A stretch of DNA of 64,000 nucleotides from Peptococcaceae bacterium (GCA_017399005.1 JAFQEO010000032.1:62001-126000), one strand, 5' to 3'. Shown: positions 16,392 to 26,743, counted from the stretch's first letter. Notes: a model not told the origin generated them from the letters alone. Numbers and translations are program-made.

Positions 16392-17102
16392 TTACAGTGG
16401 TTTTTTCTGCGGAGTACCCGCTTTGCGCGGATATTTTTTCGGTGTATCTTTGATTTTTTCAATTACAGCCAGGTTACGGGTATAGGCACCATCTGCCAGT
16501 GTAAACTGCTGCACATCCACCACTTTACCGCCCAGCTCTTTTAATGCATTACTGCTTTCTTTAATTTCATTTTCCAGTTCCGGACCTTTCAGTGCAATGA
16601 AAATCCCGCCTTTTTTCACAAAAGGCAGACAGATTTCTAACAGCACCGGCATTCGGGCAACCGCACGGGCAGTTGCCATATCAAACTGCTGGCGATAATC
16701 CGGTTTGATTCCAAATTCTTCAGCACGACCATGAACAGCGCGAATATTTTTCAGCTCCAGCTTCTTACAAAGCTCCTGCAAAAATACGATTCGTTTATTC
16801 AAGGAATCAAACAGTGTCACATTCAGTTCCGGTTCCATAATATTTAATGGAACACCTGGAAATCCTGCACCAGTACCGATATCAATCATGGATTTTCCTT
16901 TTAAATCCGGTACTACACGCATCAAACAGGCCGAATCCACAAAATGTTTATAAGCAACCTCTACCGGTTCTTCAATGGCAGTTAAATTAATCTTCTGATT
17001 CCATTCAATCAGCATATCAAAATAATTTACAAACTGCTGGTTCTGTTTTTCGGTCAGGTTGAAACCTTCACTGGTAAATGCCTGATTTAAAATATCTTTC
17101 AT
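16392..17102 (-). CDS. rsmG: 16S rRNA (guanine527-N7)-methyltransferase RsmG
   Basis: 236 residues. The SAM-binding motif [17 protein letters not shown] and the later [24 protein letters not shown] are typical of GidB/RsmG. It methylates G527 of 16S rRNA. The start codon overlaps the stop of mnmG (ATGA type), giving translational coupling in the standard mnmG-rsmG pair. Confidence 0.96.
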   Translation of the reverse strand: MKDILNQAFTSEGFNLTEKQNQQFVNYFDMLIEWNQKINLTAIEEPVEVAYKHFVDSACLMRVVPDLKGKSMIDIGTGAGFPGVPLNIMEPELNVTLFDSLNKRIVFLQELCKKLELKNIRAVHGRAEEFGIKPDYRQQFDMATARAVARMPVLLEICLPFVKKGGIFIALKGPELENEIKESSNALKELGGKVVDVQQFTLADGAYTRNLAVIEKIKDTPKKYPRKAGTPQKKPL

Positions 17103-18997
17103 TCACTTGCTCCTTCCTGACGACGCTGCTGCTCTAAATAAACCAGCAGCACCGAAATATCCGCAGGCGATACCCCGGAAATACGGGATGCCTGTCCAAC
17201 CGATACCGGTTTGATATTGTTCAGTTTCTGTTTTGCTTCGTTGCGCAGTCCGGTAATCAGGCTGTAATCCAGATCTTCCGGCAGACGGCGGTTTTCGATT
17301 TTTTCCATGCGGGAAACCTGATCCATCTGCATTTTAATATAGCCTTCGTATTTAATCTGCACTTCTACCTGTTCTTTTACATTGGCCGGTAAATCATCCC
17401 GTCCAACGCCAACGGCAATCAGATCCTTATAAAATACTTCCGGGCGTTTTAATAATTCAGCAGCCGGTAAACCATGTTTTAAAGGTGCACTTCCCCGTTC
17501 TGCCAGAATATCCTGCATTGCCTGTAAATTGCAGGATACCGTTGTATGACTTAAGCGCTCAATTTCTTCTTCGATAGCTGTTTTTCGCGCACAGAATGCT
17601 GCATAACGTTCGTCATTTACCAGACCAACTTCACGACCTTTTTCGGTTAAACGTAAATCGGCATTATCCTGACGAAGCAGTAAGCGATATTCTGCACGGG
17701 ATGTCAGCATACGGTAAGGCTCATTGGTACCTTTGGTTACTAAATCATCGATTAATACACCGATATAACCCTCATAGCGTTTTAAAATCAGCGGTTCTCT
17801 TCCTTCCAGTTTTAAACACGCATTAATACCTGCAATCAGCCCCTGCGCTGCTGCTTCTTCATAACCGGATGTACCGTTAATCTGACCGGCAGTAAACAGA
17901 TTTTCCACCACTTTCGTTTCCAGAGAAGGTTTTAACTGTAACGGGTCAATGCAGTCATATTCGATTGCATAAGCCGGACGCATCATCTCAACCTTTTCCA
18001 GCCCAGGAATAGTGCGAATCATCTGTAACTGAACTTCCTCCGGTAAACTAGATGAAAAACCCTGCACATACATTTCCTGTGTATTCAAACCTTCCGGTTC
18101 TACAAATAACTGATGCTGACTTTTATCACTGAACCGCACAATCTTATCTTCAATTGACGGACAATAGCGAGGGCCTGTCCCCTCAATAAAGCCAGAGAAT
18201 AAAGGAGAGCGACTCAGATTATCACGAATAATCTGATGGGTCTTTTCATTGGTATACGTCAGCCAGCAAGGCTGCATTTCATTGGTATTGCTTTCTTCTG
18301 TCATAAAAGAAAAAAACAGATTTTCATTCCCGTCCTGGCGGGACATTTTGCTGAAATCTACCGTTCTTTTATCTACACGAGCCGGTGTTCCGGTTTTAAA
18401 ACGCACAATTTTTAAGCCCAGCTCTTTCATATTGCCTGATAATAATTTGGCAGAACGCTGCCCGTTTGGCCCGCATTCCTCCGAATATTCACCGATAATT
18501 ACACGGCCTTTCAAATAGGTACCGGTGGCTAAAATAACAGCTTTTGCCAGATAGGTGGCCCCTGTCTGACCCACTACCCCTTTTACCATACCATCTTCCA
18601 CAACCAGACGGTCTACAATCATCTGCTTTACTGCCAGATTTTCCTGTGTCTGCAGAGTTTTTGTCATTTCCATCTGATAATCGTATTTATCGGCCTGAGC
18701 GCGTAAAGAATGTACCGCCGGCCCTTTTGTGGTATTCAGCATACGAACCTGAATCTGTGTTTTATCGATATTGCGCCCCATCTCACCGCCTAGTGCATCA
18801 ATTTCACGCACCAGATGACCTTTCGCAGGACCACCGATAGACGGATTGCACGGCATAAAGGCAATATTGCTCATATCCACTGTTACAATCAGTGTTTTAT
18901 GCCCCATACGAGCCGCAGCCAGAGCCGCTTCACAGCCTGCATGACCGGCACCTACCACAATCACATCATATTCATCTGCAATATATTCAATCGGCAT
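17099..18997 (-). CDS. mnmG: tRNA uridine-5-carboxymethylaminomethyl synthesis enzyme MnmG
   Basis: 632 residues from [11 protein letters not shown]. This second ATG has GAGGTG 7 bp before it, whereas the upstream ATG at 19003 abuts the ribosome site. The FAD motif [44 protein letters not shown] and the C-terminal helical MnmE-binding domain are all present. With MnmE it installs cmnm5U34 on tRNAs reading split codon boxes. A small membrane-protein gene separates it from mnmE. Confidence 0.97.
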   Translation of the reverse strand: MPIEYIADEYDVIVVGAGHAGCEAALAAARMGHKTLIVTVDMSNIAFMPCNPSIGGPAKGHLVREIDALGGEMGRNIDKTQIQVRMLNTTKGPAVHSLRAQADKYDYQMEMTKTLQTQENLAVKQMIVDRLVVEDGMVKGVVGQTGATYLAKAVILATGTYLKGRVIIGEYSEECGPNGQRSAKLLSGNMKELGLKIVRFKTGTPARVDKRTVDFSKMSRQDGNENLFFSFMTEESNTNEMQPCWLTYTNEKTHQIIRDNLSRSPLFSGFIEGTGPRYCPSIEDKIVRFSDKSQHQLFVEPEGLNTQEMYVQGFSSSLPEEVQLQMIRTIPGLEKVEMMRPAYAIEYDCIDPLQLKPSLETKVVENLFTAGQINGTSGYEEAAAQGLIAGINACLKLEGREPLILKRYEGYIGVLIDDLVTKGTNEPYRMLTSRAEYRLLLRQDNADLRLTEKGREVGLVNDERYAAFCARKTAIEEEIERLSHTTVSCNLQAMQDILAERGSAPLKHGLPAAELLKRPEVFYKDLIAVGVGRDDLPANVKEQVEVQIKYEGYIKMQMDQVSRMEKIENRRLPEDLDYSLITGLRNEAKQKLNNIKPVSVGQASRISGVSPADISVLLVYLEQQRRQEGASE

Positions 18998-19008
18998 ATA
19001 CATTCACC

Positions 19009-19218
19009 TCATCCAACTTCATTTTTATTTTCATTGAATCCTTTTTGAAGACTTTCAATATACTCTTCTTCACTTGTTATACCTTTCATATCTCGAAAGG
19101 CTTCTTTTATTCCATTTTTTACTGCCCATTTAATAATAAAATATAATAAAACTGCACCAAGAACAGGAACTGCTATACATAATAAAACTGTTAATATACT
19201 AATAACCATAGAAAACAT
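19009..19218 (-). CDS. Small single-pass membrane protein between mnmE and mnmG
   Basis: 69 residues. An AAGGAGGG ribosome site lies 7 bp before the ATG. A long hydrophobic stretch (about residues 3-31) ends in FIIKWAVKNGIKEAF, followed by a charged cytoplasmic tail with an EEEYIESLQ helix. The FIIKWAVKNGI pattern resembles the DUF6019 small-membrane family. Function unknown; it is an insertion into the otherwise conserved mnmE-mnmG order. Confidence 0.75.
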   Translation of the reverse strand: MFSMVISILTVLLCIAVPVLGAVLLYFIIKWAVKNGIKEAFRDMKGITSEEEYIESLQKGFNENKNEVG

Positions 19219-19238
19219 AATAGTTCCCTCCTTGACAC

Positions 19239-20621
19239 TTATTTTCCTAAGCAGAATTTTGAGAAAATCTGGTCCAGTAAATCCTCTTCCACGGTTTCAC
19301 CGGTGATTTTACCCAGTTTTTCCCACGCATTCTGTAAATCAATTACTAAAAAGTCAACGGATAATCCCATCATAATACCGTTCAGGAACCCCTCCATATG
19401 AGCCAGACTTTCCTCTAAAATCTGAATATGGCGTACATTTGTCACCATAATGTCATTGCTTACCTCTAATGTACCGGCAAAGAATAAATCAGTAATTTTT
19501 TCTTCCAGCTGTTCCAGACCGATTTTTTCACGAGCCGAAATTTCCAGCACTGGTGCATCTCCAATAGCATCGTTTAATTGCTGACGGATGGCATCACTTA
19601 TCCCCATGTCGCTCTTATTCAGCAGATAGATAACCGGCTGATTGTGGATATCAGCCATCATCTGTTCATCCTGTTTGGTCAGACCCTGCACTGCATCCAC
19701 AACATATAATACTAAATCAGCATTTTTCACAAACTGCTGCGCTTTATCCACACCAATCTGCTCTACTACATTATCGGTTTCGCGAATCCCTGCAGTATCC
19801 ACAATTTTTAACGGAATACCGTTCAAATTAATATACTCTTCGATTACATCGCGGGTTGTCCCCGGAATATCGGTTACAATAGCACGTTCCTGCCCCAGCA
19901 GCGCATTTAATAAACTGGATTTCCCCACATTCGGTTTACCGGCAATCACGACTTTTAAACCATCGCGAATCATTTTGCCTTTCTGTGCATTTTTTAAAAC
20001 TGCATTTACCTGTGCCTTTAAATTTAAAATACGTTCCTGCTGCTGATCCATAGTTAATCGTTCAATATCATCATCCGGATAATCAATATCAGCCTGAATA
20101 AAGGCAATCAGCTCCAGTAAATCAGCGCGCAGTGTTTTTACCATGCCGGATAAATTCCCCTGCAGCTGCGATAAAGCCAGATCCACACCTTTATCGGTTT
20201 TTGCCTGCACAATATCCATAATAGATTCGGCCTGCGCCAGGTCTAAACGGCCATTCAGAAAGGCACGTTTACTGTATTCGCCCTGTTCGGCAAGACGCGC
20301 ACCGGATAATAAAATCAGCTGCAGAACCTGCTTTAATACCACCATACCGCCATGGCACTGTACTTCTACAACATCCTCTCCAGTAAAGCTGCGAGACCCC
20401 CGCATCAGCATAAACAGTGCCTCATCTATTTTTTTATCCTGTTTCCAGTCATACACATATCCATAATGAATGGTGTGTGTATCAGCTTTCAATAAATCCG
20501 ATTTTCCCTGATATATTTTAGCTGCGATGCTTACAGCTTCCGGGCCGCTGATACGGATAATTCCTACACTGCTTTCCCCTACGGCTGTTACTAATGCTGC
20601 AATGGTATCCTGCTGTAACAA
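19239..20621 (-). CDS. mnmE: tRNA modification GTPase MnmE
   Basis: 460 residues, starting at TTG with GAGGTGA upstream. The N-terminal folate-binding domain (GIIRISGPEA) is followed by a helical domain, an inserted G domain with GKPNVGKSSLLNALL, DIPGTTRD, DTAGI and NKSD, and the terminal CLGK, the variant of the essential C-I/L-G-K motif. It partners with MnmG to form cmnm5U34. No promoter is evident right upstream of it; the jag terminator at 20758-20792 separates it from the yidC block, so it probably starts its own transcript. Confidence 0.97.
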   Translation of the reverse strand: MLQQDTIAALVTAVGESSVGIIRISGPEAVSIAAKIYQGKSDLLKADTHTIHYGYVYDWKQDKKIDEALFMLMRGSRSFTGEDVVEVQCHGGMVVLKQVLQLILLSGARLAEQGEYSKRAFLNGRLDLAQAESIMDIVQAKTDKGVDLALSQLQGNLSGMVKTLRADLLELIAFIQADIDYPDDDIERLTMDQQQERILNLKAQVNAVLKNAQKGKMIRDGLKVVIAGKPNVGKSSLLNALLGQERAIVTDIPGTTRDVIEEYINLNGIPLKIVDTAGIRETDNVVEQIGVDKAQQFVKNADLVLYVVDAVQGLTKQDEQMMADIHNQPVIYLLNKSDMGISDAIRQQLNDAIGDAPVLEISAREKIGLEQLEEKITDLFFAGTLEVSNDIMVTNVRHIQILEESLAHMEGFLNGIMMGLSVDFLVIDLQNAWEKLGKITGETVEEDLLDQIFSKFCLGK

Positions 20622-20757
20622 AACGGTTCACCTCTGATTTTTTATAAACGTATTTTTATCCGATAAATGAAATAAAATTTATGTAAAATGCCACACACTG
20701 ATGACATCTAAAATTCTGCATATCGTTTTTATTTTATCATAATTTCATTAAAAATAA

Positions 20758-20792
20758 AACAGGCTGCGCATATTCAAATGCCTCAGCCTGTT
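20758..20792 (-). terminator. Terminator of the rpmH-jag transcript
   Basis: AACAGGCTG pairs with CAGCCTGTT around a 17-nt loop. The minus strand continues into TTTATTTTT. Confidence 0.82.
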
Positions 20793-20801
20793 ATAAATTC
20801 T

Positions 20802-21746
20802 TTATGCCTGTTTGTTTGTGTAATCTTTCCGGCTGCTGTTTTCTTTTACTTCCGGAACAATTACCACTTTGCGGTAAGGTTCTTCCCCTTCACTATAAGT
20901 GCTAACACGGCGGTCATTCTGCAGCGCCATATGGATAATACGGCGTTCCTGCGGATTCATTGGTTCCAGTACCACTTTCTGGCCGGTTTTTCTCGCTTTT
21001 GCAGCCAGTTTGTGACTTAAACCAATCAGGGTTTCCTCACGTTTTGCACGATAGTTTTCGATATCGATGATACCTTTTACTTTCGCACCGTTTTTCTCGT
21101 TAATTACCAGATTCAGCAGGAACTGCAGAGAATCCAGTGTATCGCCTCTGCGACCAATCAGAATCCCCAGATTTTTGCCTTTTAAATCAAATACCAGATA
21201 ACCGTTTTTCTCTTTTACATCAATGGTAACATCCAGTTTCATTTCTTTAAAAATCTGGCTCAGGAATTCTTTCCCTTTCACTTCTGCATTGGCGAAAGCT
21301 TCTTTTTTATCTGCTTTTTCAGCAGGTTTCTGAACTGGTGCAGATTCTTCCACAACAGGAGCAAATTCCACTTCCTGTACAGGTTCTTCAGGAATTTCTT
21401 CCAGAACTTCTTCTTTTACCTCTGCTGCAGTTTCAACAACTTCTTCTGCAACAGGTTCTTCATGAACAGCAGGCTCCTCTTTCAGTTCAACAGCCACTGG
21501 CTCTTCTTTTACTGCTTCCTGCACTGCTTTGCGTTCTTCTTTAATATCTTCAACGATATTTTTCAGTTCTTTAATTACTTTTTTCTTTACGCGAACTACT
21601 GCATCGCGTTTGCCGAAGCCCAGCAGACCTTTAGAAGGCTGTACCAGAACTTCATATTCAATATCTTCACGAGTCAGCATCATCTCGTTTAATGCTTTTT
21701 CCAGTGCTTCCTCGATGGATTTTGCAGTATATTCTTTTCCGGACAT
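20802..21746 (-). CDS. jag: RNA-binding protein Jag/KhpB (Jag-N, KH, R3H)
   Basis: 314 residues from MSGKEYTAKSIEEAL. This ATG is 9 bp from AAGGAG, whereas the ATG at 21755 has no spacing. A Jag-N domain (1-50) is followed by a long Glu/Val/Pro-rich acidic linker (about 60-150), a KH domain with LIGRRGDTLDSLQ, and R3H (NPQERRIIHMAL). KhpB pairs with KhpA in RNA binding linked to cell elongation. It is 34 bp downstream of yidC, the standard neighbour. Confidence 0.93.
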   Translation of the reverse strand: MSGKEYTAKSIEEALEKALNEMMLTREDIEYEVLVQPSKGLLGFGKRDAVVRVKKKVIKELKNIVEDIKEERKAVQEAVKEEPVAVELKEEPAVHEEPVAEEVVETAAEVKEEVLEEIPEEPVQEVEFAPVVEESAPVQKPAEKADKKEAFANAEVKGKEFLSQIFKEMKLDVTIDVKEKNGYLVFDLKGKNLGILIGRRGDTLDSLQFLLNLVINEKNGAKVKGIIDIENYRAKREETLIGLSHKLAAKARKTGQKVVLEPMNPQERRIIHMALQNDRRVSTYSEGEEPYRKVVIVPEVKENSSRKDYTNKQA

Positions 21747-21780
21747 GATAATCATCTCCTTGCTTATAACTTGACTATAA

Positions 21781-22602
21781 TTATTCTTCCTCAGAAACAG
21801 CAGCTTCTTCTAATGCAGTTTTTTTGCCTTTTACACCGCTTTTTTTGTCAGCAACCATTTTTGCTTTTTTTGCTGCGATTCTTTTTTCTTTTTCTTCTGC
21901 TTCACGAGCTTCGCGAGCAGCCATTTCTTTTCTCTTTGCTTTATTCATAAAGTGCTGCTGAATAATACTTAACACACTAAAGAATGCCCAGTATAAGCAT
22001 AAACCGGCCGGCATGGACCAGCACACAAACAGCATCATAGCCGGCATCATATACAGCATGGTTTTCATCATCTGTGCAGTCTGTTCATTGCCACCGGAAG
22101 TAGCCATACTCAGTTTCTGCTGCAGATACATCGTTAATGCAACCAGAACCGGCATAATATGCAGCGGGTCTGATTCACCCAGGTTTGGAACCCACAGGAA
22201 TACAGCATGCTCAATCGGTGTAAAATCATACTGGCGTAATGCCATAAACAAACCAATTAAAATAGGGAACTGAATTAATAAAGGCAGACAGCCGGATGCA
22301 GGATTTACATCGTATTCCTTATACAGCTTCATCATTTCCTCATTCAGTTTATCCGGATTATTTTTGTATTTTTTTTGCAGATATTCCAGTTTTGGCTGTA
22401 TTTCCTGCATATTCATAGTAGATTTCATCTGTTTCTGCATCAATGGATATAAAATCAGTTTCAACAGAATAGAAATCAAAATGATTGCCAGTGCATAACT
22501 TGGAAAACCAATTGTCACTGTTAAGCCGTACAGAATATCAATCACTTTACTGATTAAATCTGCCACCGGCTGTAAAAAACCATAGCCATAGGTTTCATTC
22601 AT
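21781..22602 (-). CDS. yidC: Membrane protein insertase YidC/OxaA
   Basis: 273 residues, the short Gram-positive-type core without the large periplasmic domain. Five hydrophobic segments; the core contains KYKNNPDKLNEEMMKLY in the cytoplasmic hairpin and NPASGCLPLLIQFPILIGLF. The C-terminus is a highly basic, disordered tail typical of ribosome contact. The N-terminus has no lipobox Cys, so it is not a lipoprotein form like Bacillus SpoIIIJ. It inserts and folds membrane proteins with or without Sec. Confidence 0.95.
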   Translation of the reverse strand: MNETYGYGFLQPVADLISKVIDILYGLTVTIGFPSYALAIILISILLKLILYPLMQKQMKSTMNMQEIQPKLEYLQKKYKNNPDKLNEEMMKLYKEYDVNPASGCLPLLIQFPILIGLFMALRQYDFTPIEHAVFLWVPNLGESDPLHIMPVLVALTMYLQQKLSMATSGGNEQTAQMMKTMLYMMPAMMLFVCWSMPAGLCLYWAFFSVLSIIQQHFMNKAKRKEMAAREAREAEEKEKRIAAKKAKMVADKKSGVKGKKTALEEAAVSEEE

Positions 22603-22622
22603 AAGCTATTTTCCTCCTATAT

Positions 22623-22874
22623 TCATTTGACAGGATCATACCCTCCAGGATGAAATGGATGACATTTGCATATGCGTTTAACTGCCATCCAGCCACCCTT
22701 TAAAAAGCCATATTTGCTGACCGCTTCGTAAGCATACTGAGAACAGGTTGGATAAAAACGACAGGTCGGCTGCATTTTTAAAGCCGACAGATATTTCCGA
22801 TAAAAATCAATCAGAGACAACAGTATCTTTTTTGGCAGTTCCTTTATGTTCAGACCCTTCAATCCAGACACCAC
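22623..22874 (-). CDS. yidD: Membrane protein insertion efficiency factor YidD
   Basis: Up to 83 residues. The core is unmistakable: [28 protein letters not shown] and HPGGYDPV. The start is uncertain. The frame is open from a GTG at 22874 inside rnpA, while family members usually begin close to the KKILLSLI segment, about 14 residues later. The reading frame overlaps the 3' end of rnpA, as is common. It associates with the inner membrane and assists YidC-dependent insertion. Confidence 0.9.
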   Translation of the reverse strand: MVSGLKGLNIKELPKKILLSLIDFYRKYLSALKMQPTCRFYPTCSQYAYEAVSKYGFLKGGWMAVKRICKCHPFHPGGYDPVK

Positions 22875-23196
22875 TTTTCTTCAGTAAATATTTCACATTT
22901 TTTTCCAACTCATGATATCCAAGTTCCGTTACAGGCACTCTTGTCAGAATAATCAAATCATATCCAGGTTTGATATGGTTAAGATTATGCCGTACAATTT
23001 CCCGCAATCTACGCTTATAATAATTTCGTACATTTGCTTTTCCTACTTTTTTCGAAATAGAAAAACCAACCCGAATACCGTCTCCCTTACGGGCCTTTGG
23101 ATAAAGCACCAGATATCTGGTTGATATCGATTTGGCACTGCGATATACTTTTCGGAAATCAGCATTTTTTCTTAGTCTGTATTCCTTCTTTAACAT
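22807..23196 (-). CDS. rnpA: Ribonuclease P protein component
   Basis: 129 residues. It begins [21 protein letters not shown] and carries the RNR-type motif [17 protein letters not shown] that contacts RNase P RNA. It binds the catalytic RNA and pre-tRNA leaders. The C-terminus is longer than in Bacillus by about a dozen residues, in the part overlapping yidD. GGAGGG ribosome site present. Confidence 0.95.
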   Translation of the reverse strand: MLKKEYRLRKNADFRKVYRSAKSISTRYLVLYPKARKGDGIRVGFSISKKVGKANVRNYYKRRLREIVRHNLNHIKPGYDLIILTRVPVTELGYHELEKNVKYLLKKSGVWIEGSEHKGTAKKDTVVSD

Positions 23197-23229
23197 CAGA
23201 AACCCTCCAGAAAAATGCCCGAATAATAT

Positions 23230-23252
23230 AAAAAGGCCACGAGGGCCTTTTT
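23230..23252 (-). terminator. Partial terminator/attenuator between rpmH and rnpA
   Basis: AAAAAGGCC and GGCCTTTTT form a stem around a short loop, with a T-run on the minus strand. It would reduce read-through from the highly expressed rpmH into rnpA. Confidence 0.75.
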
Positions 23253-23278
23253 CTTTTAAGAGCTATATTTTGAAAAAA

Positions 23279-23413
23279 TTATGCGCTTAATTTTTTTCTC
23301 CCTTTTGCTCTTCTTCTTTTCAGTACGTTTCTGCCATTAGCGCTTAACATTCTTTTTCTGAAACCATGAACTCTTTTATGTTTTTTATTTTTTGGCTGCC
23401 AGGTTCTTTTCAC
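23279..23413 (-). CDS. rpmH: 50S ribosomal protein L34
   Basis: 44 residues beginning at [23 protein letters not shown], then [20 protein letters not shown] and LSA. Length and sequence are canonical for bL34. GGGAGGT lies 8 bp upstream. First gene of the leftward rpmH-rnpA-yidD-yidC-jag block, starting from the edge of oriC. Confidence 0.97.
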   Translation of the reverse strand: MKRTWQPKNKKHKRVHGFRKRMLSANGRNVLKRRRAKGRKKLSA

Positions 23414-23539
23414 CTTACAACACCTCCCTTTCATACTCGTTGACAGACTATCTCAATCTTACGATTAAAATTTTCATTTACAATGTGATATTATATAATA
23501 TCGGGTTTAAGCGGTCAAGTCCCCGACCCGATTTTTTTT

Positions 23540-23703
23540 CATTTCTATCCATAAGAAATACTTAAAGTTATACACTTGTGGATAATTTTTTATAGTATTT
23601 TGAAAAATTTGTTGATAATTTTCGCTGATTCTGCTATTATTTTAAGGCACTCTCTTTATTTTTGTGGATAATTCTTTTACTTATCAACAGATTTTGTGGA
23701 TAA
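23540..23703. other. oriC: oriC, upstream DnaA-box cluster (rpmH-dnaA interval)
   Basis: Boxes: TTATACACT 23568-23576, TGTGGATAA 23577-23585, TGTTGATAA 23610-23618, TGTGGATAA 23663-23671, TTATCAACA 23681-23689, TGTGGATAA 23695-23703. The interval is AT-rich and holds the divergent promoters of rpmH and dnaA. Together with the boxes after dnaA this is a bipartite Bacillota origin. No gene lies between 23414 and 23823. Confidence 0.88.
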
Positions 23704-23823
23704 GTTTTATAATATAAAATTTTTTCTTACATATAGACTGTACCTGTGAACATATTACATTTCACATTATAATACTACAAAAACCGGCTCTAAAAACAGC
23801 CTGTTTTTTCTGGGGGAATTTGC

Positions 23824-25263
23824 ATGAACGACGCAAATAATATCAATGCCATGATCTGGAGCGACGCATTAAAATTACTGGAAAACGATGTAAACAAACC
23901 AACCTTTGATCTCTGGTTCCGCTCCACCGAACTGGTTGCCTATTATGGGGAAAACATCATCATTAAAGTACAGAATGACTATGCAAAAAATTATCTGAAA
24001 AACAATTTCGTGCATATCATTAAAAATCATCTGGAATCCATGCTGAATCACACAGTAAAACTGCAGTTTGTGACACCACAGGAAAAAGACCAGGCCATCG
24101 ACTATCTGCTTCAGCAGCAGGGCTATACCGATGAACCAGTGCAGCAGCTGGAGCCTGAAATTCCAGAAGCTGTTCATGAACCGGTTACCTATTTTGAAAC
24201 AGAACCTCGTTTATTCACCAGAGATACTGGTTTAAACCCAAAATATACATTTGATACTTTCGTAGTAGGCAGCAGCAACCGTTTAACACACGCTGCCTGC
24301 ATGGGCGTGGCTGATAATATCGCAAATAATGCAGCTACCAGAGTCTATAACCCGCTGTTTATTCACGGCGGTTCCGGGCTTGGAAAAACCCATCTGATGC
24401 ATGCTATCGGCAATCATATTCTGGCACACAAACCGAATACCCGCATTACCTATTTATCATCGGAAACATTCACAAACGAAATTATCGATGCCATCATGAA
24501 AAATAAACGGAAAGAATTCCGCGACAAATATCGCACGGTTGATGTGCTGCTGATTGATGATATCCAGTTTATCGCTGATAAAGAATCCACACAGGAAGAA
24601 TTTTTCCATACATTCAATGCATTAAGAGAAGCAGAAAAACAGATTATTATTTCCAGCGACCGTCAGCCAAATGAAATTCCAAAACTGGAAGAACGTCTGC
24701 GTACCCGCTTTAATCAGGGGCTTCTGACCGATATCCAGCCGCCGGATCTGGAAACCAGAATTGCTATCCTGCGTAAAAAGGCCCACACAGAAGGGCTGGA
24801 TATTCCAGATGAAGTATTCGATTATATTGCAGAAAATATCCACTCCAATATTCGTGAACTGGAAGGCATGTTAACCAGACTGTCGGCATACTCCAGCTTA
24901 AGCAGCCGTAAAATTGATCTTGCCTTAACAAAAGAATGTTTACAAAATCTAATTACACCAAATGATCCAGTTATCGTTACCGGTGAACTGATTCAGGAAA
25001 AAGTGGCAGAATACTATAAAATGCGTGTGGAAGACTTTAAAGCAAAAAAACGCACCAAAAATATTGCATTCCCGCGTCAGATTGCCATGTATCTCTGCCG
25101 TGAGATGACTGACCTTTCTCTGCCAAAAATCGGCGAACTGTTTGGAGGCCGGGATCATACCACTGTCATTCATGCCTGTGAAAAAATCTCAGAAGAAATG
25201 CGCAACGACCAGACACTGCAGATGACTATCAATAATATTAAACATTCGATTACCAATCGATAG
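23824..25263 (+). CDS. dnaA: Chromosomal replication initiator DnaA
   Basis: 479 residues. Domain I (1-85) mediates DnaA/DnaD-type contacts, followed by a Glu/Pro-rich linker. The AAA+ core has Walker A GGSGLGKTH near residue 181 and LLIDDIQF. Domain IV ends with the box-recognising GGRDHTTVIHA. It binds the DnaA boxes on both sides of its own gene and melts the adjacent AT-rich DNA. ATG preceded by GGGGGAA. Presence of boxes in its promoter implies autoregulation. Confidence 0.98.
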   Translation: MNDANNINAMIWSDALKLLENDVNKPTFDLWFRSTELVAYYGENIIIKVQNDYAKNYLKNNFVHIIKNHLESMLNHTVKLQFVTPQEKDQAIDYLLQQQGYTDEPVQQLEPEIPEAVHEPVTYFETEPRLFTRDTGLNPKYTFDTFVVGSSNRLTHAACMGVADNIANNAATRVYNPLFIHGGSGLGKTHLMHAIGNHILAHKPNTRITYLSSETFTNEIIDAIMKNKRKEFRDKYRTVDVLLIDDIQFIADKESTQEEFFHTFNALREAEKQIIISSDRQPNEIPKLEERLRTRFNQGLLTDIQPPDLETRIAILRKKAHTEGLDIPDEVFDYIAENIHSNIRELEGMLTRLSAYSSLSSRKIDLALTKECLQNLITPNDPVIVTGELIQEKVAEYYKMRVEDFKAKKRTKNIAFPRQIAMYLCREMTDLSLPKIGELFGGRDHTTVIHACEKISEEMRNDQTLQMTINNIKHSITNR

Positions 25264-25270
25264 ACAAGCT

Positions 25271-25321
25271 GTCCCGCAGCGGAAATCTTTATGTATAAGA
25301 TATCCTCCTGCGGGATTTTTT
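25271..25321 (+). terminator. Terminator of dnaA
   Basis: TCCCGCAG pairs with CTGCGGGA around a long loop, followed by a T-run. Confidence 0.75.
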
Positions 25322-25388
25322 ATTGTGTTTCGGCACATTTATGAATTCTTTACTCTCAATTTTATCGAAACTGCAACAAAACATTGAA

Positions 25389-25580
25389 TGTGGATATTTT
25401 TTTTGATAAACTGTTAATAACGTGTGGACAATTCAAATTGTTGAAAAAACCTGTGAATTCTGTTGATAATTCAATACTATTATCAACAGGATTATCTACA
25501 GGGTTAAACCGTTGTGGATACTGGCTTTGCACCACTTTTAAACATTTCCACAGCGCCTGATACTAATACTACTAAAATAT
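25389..25580. other. oriC: oriC, downstream DnaA boxes with DnaA-trio and unwinding element
   Basis: Boxes: TGTGGATAT 25389-25397, TGTTGATAA 25461-25469, TTATCAACA 25480-25488, TTATCTACA 25492-25500, TGTGGATAC 25513-25521 and the degenerate ATTTCCACA 25544-25552. A GC patch (GCGCC) follows, then the trinucleotide run TAC-TAA-TAC-TAC-TAA at 25561-25575 and an AT-rich stretch. Box, GC spacer, trio and AT-rich DNA is the order of the basal unwinding system described for Bacillus oriC, so initial melting is predicted here. Confidence 0.85.
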
Positions 25581-25615
25581 ATAAGAAGAAGAGGCAGAAG
25601 GAGTGTCATTGTGTT

Positions 25616-26725
25616 ATGAAATTTACATCGACCAAAGAGAACCTGTTAACAGGAATCAATACTGTGCAGAAAGCCATCTCGAATAAAGGAGCCGTACCGG
25701 TACTGACTGGTATCTATCTGAGAACAGATGGCAACAAACTTATTTTTTCCGCTACAGACCTGGAAATCGGTATTACCTGTAGTCAGCCTGTTCAGGTGAT
25801 TGAAGAAGGACATGTCGTAATTCCAGCCCACTTCTTTGCAGAAATCGTGCGTCGTCTGCCAAATACCAATCTGATTTTCAGTTACGATGAAGAGACCGTA
25901 TCAGTGAAAATTGAATATGACCAGGCAGAAACCAATATCAAATGCTGGAGAGGGGAAGAATTCCCTGGCGTTGCATCACTGGAAGAAGGTCATATGATTA
26001 CGGTAAATCCGGCTGTTTTCAAATCGATGGTAAAACAGACTGGTTTCTGTGCTAATATGAACGACCCTCGTCCAATTTTTACTGGTGCTTTATTAGAAGC
26101 AGACGGTAATAATCTGACTATGGTGGGAACCGACAGCCATCGTCTGGCAGTAAAAACATGCAAAATGGACAACCTGACAAATAATAATTTTAAAGTGATT
26201 GTGCCGGTAAAATCGCTGTATGAAATCAGCCGTATTCTGAAAGATGATGTTGAGGATGTATTAACCATTCGCAGTAATGGTCGTCAGGTAAGTTTTGAAT
26301 GCAATGATATCCGTCTGGTATCCCGTCTGGTGGAAGGCACCTTCCCGAACTACCGTCAGGTAATTCCGGAAGATTATCAGCTGCTGCTGAAAGCAAAAAA
26401 GAAACAGCTGCAGGAATCCATCGAACGCGCCAGTTTGTTTGTGCCAGAACGGGATGGTTCCAGCGTACTGCGTTTTAATATTTCGGACAGCAATTTAAAT
26501 ATCGTTTCGAAATCCGAATACGGGATGGTAAATGAAAACATTAATATTTATACGGAAGGCAGTGAATTATCCATTCTGTTTAATGCAAAATATCTGCTGG
26601 ATGCATTTAAAACTATGGATTTTGATGACTTGGATGTGAAAATGGGTGGTCCATTAAGCCCGGCTATCTTCCGTCCGTTAAATGATGAAAGCTATCTGTA
26701 TCTGCTGCTGCCATTAAGAGGCTGA
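25616..26725 (+). CDS. dnaN: DNA polymerase III sliding clamp (beta subunit)
   Basis: 369 residues from MKFTSTKENLLTGINTVQKAI. Three tandem clamp domains with VPVLTGIYLRTDGN, GTDSHRLA and the C-terminal YLLLPLRG. The family dimerises into a ring and tethers polymerases. The ribosome site AAGGAG lies 12 bp upstream, longer than usual, and the frame stays open further upstream, but homology supports this ATG. It has its own terminator, unlike the dnaA-dnaN operon of Bacillus. Confidence 0.97.
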   Translation: MKFTSTKENLLTGINTVQKAISNKGAVPVLTGIYLRTDGNKLIFSATDLEIGITCSQPVQVIEEGHVVIPAHFFAEIVRRLPNTNLIFSYDEETVSVKIEYDQAETNIKCWRGEEFPGVASLEEGHMITVNPAVFKSMVKQTGFCANMNDPRPIFTGALLEADGNNLTMVGTDSHRLAVKTCKMDNLTNNNFKVIVPVKSLYEISRILKDDVEDVLTIRSNGRQVSFECNDIRLVSRLVEGTFPNYRQVIPEDYQLLLKAKKKQLQESIERASLFVPERDGSSVLRFNISDSNLNIVSKSEYGMVNENINIYTEGSELSILFNAKYLLDAFKTMDFDDLDVKMGGPLSPAIFRPLNDESYLYLLLPLRG

Positions 26726-26743
26726 TAAAATAAAGAGTTTGAT

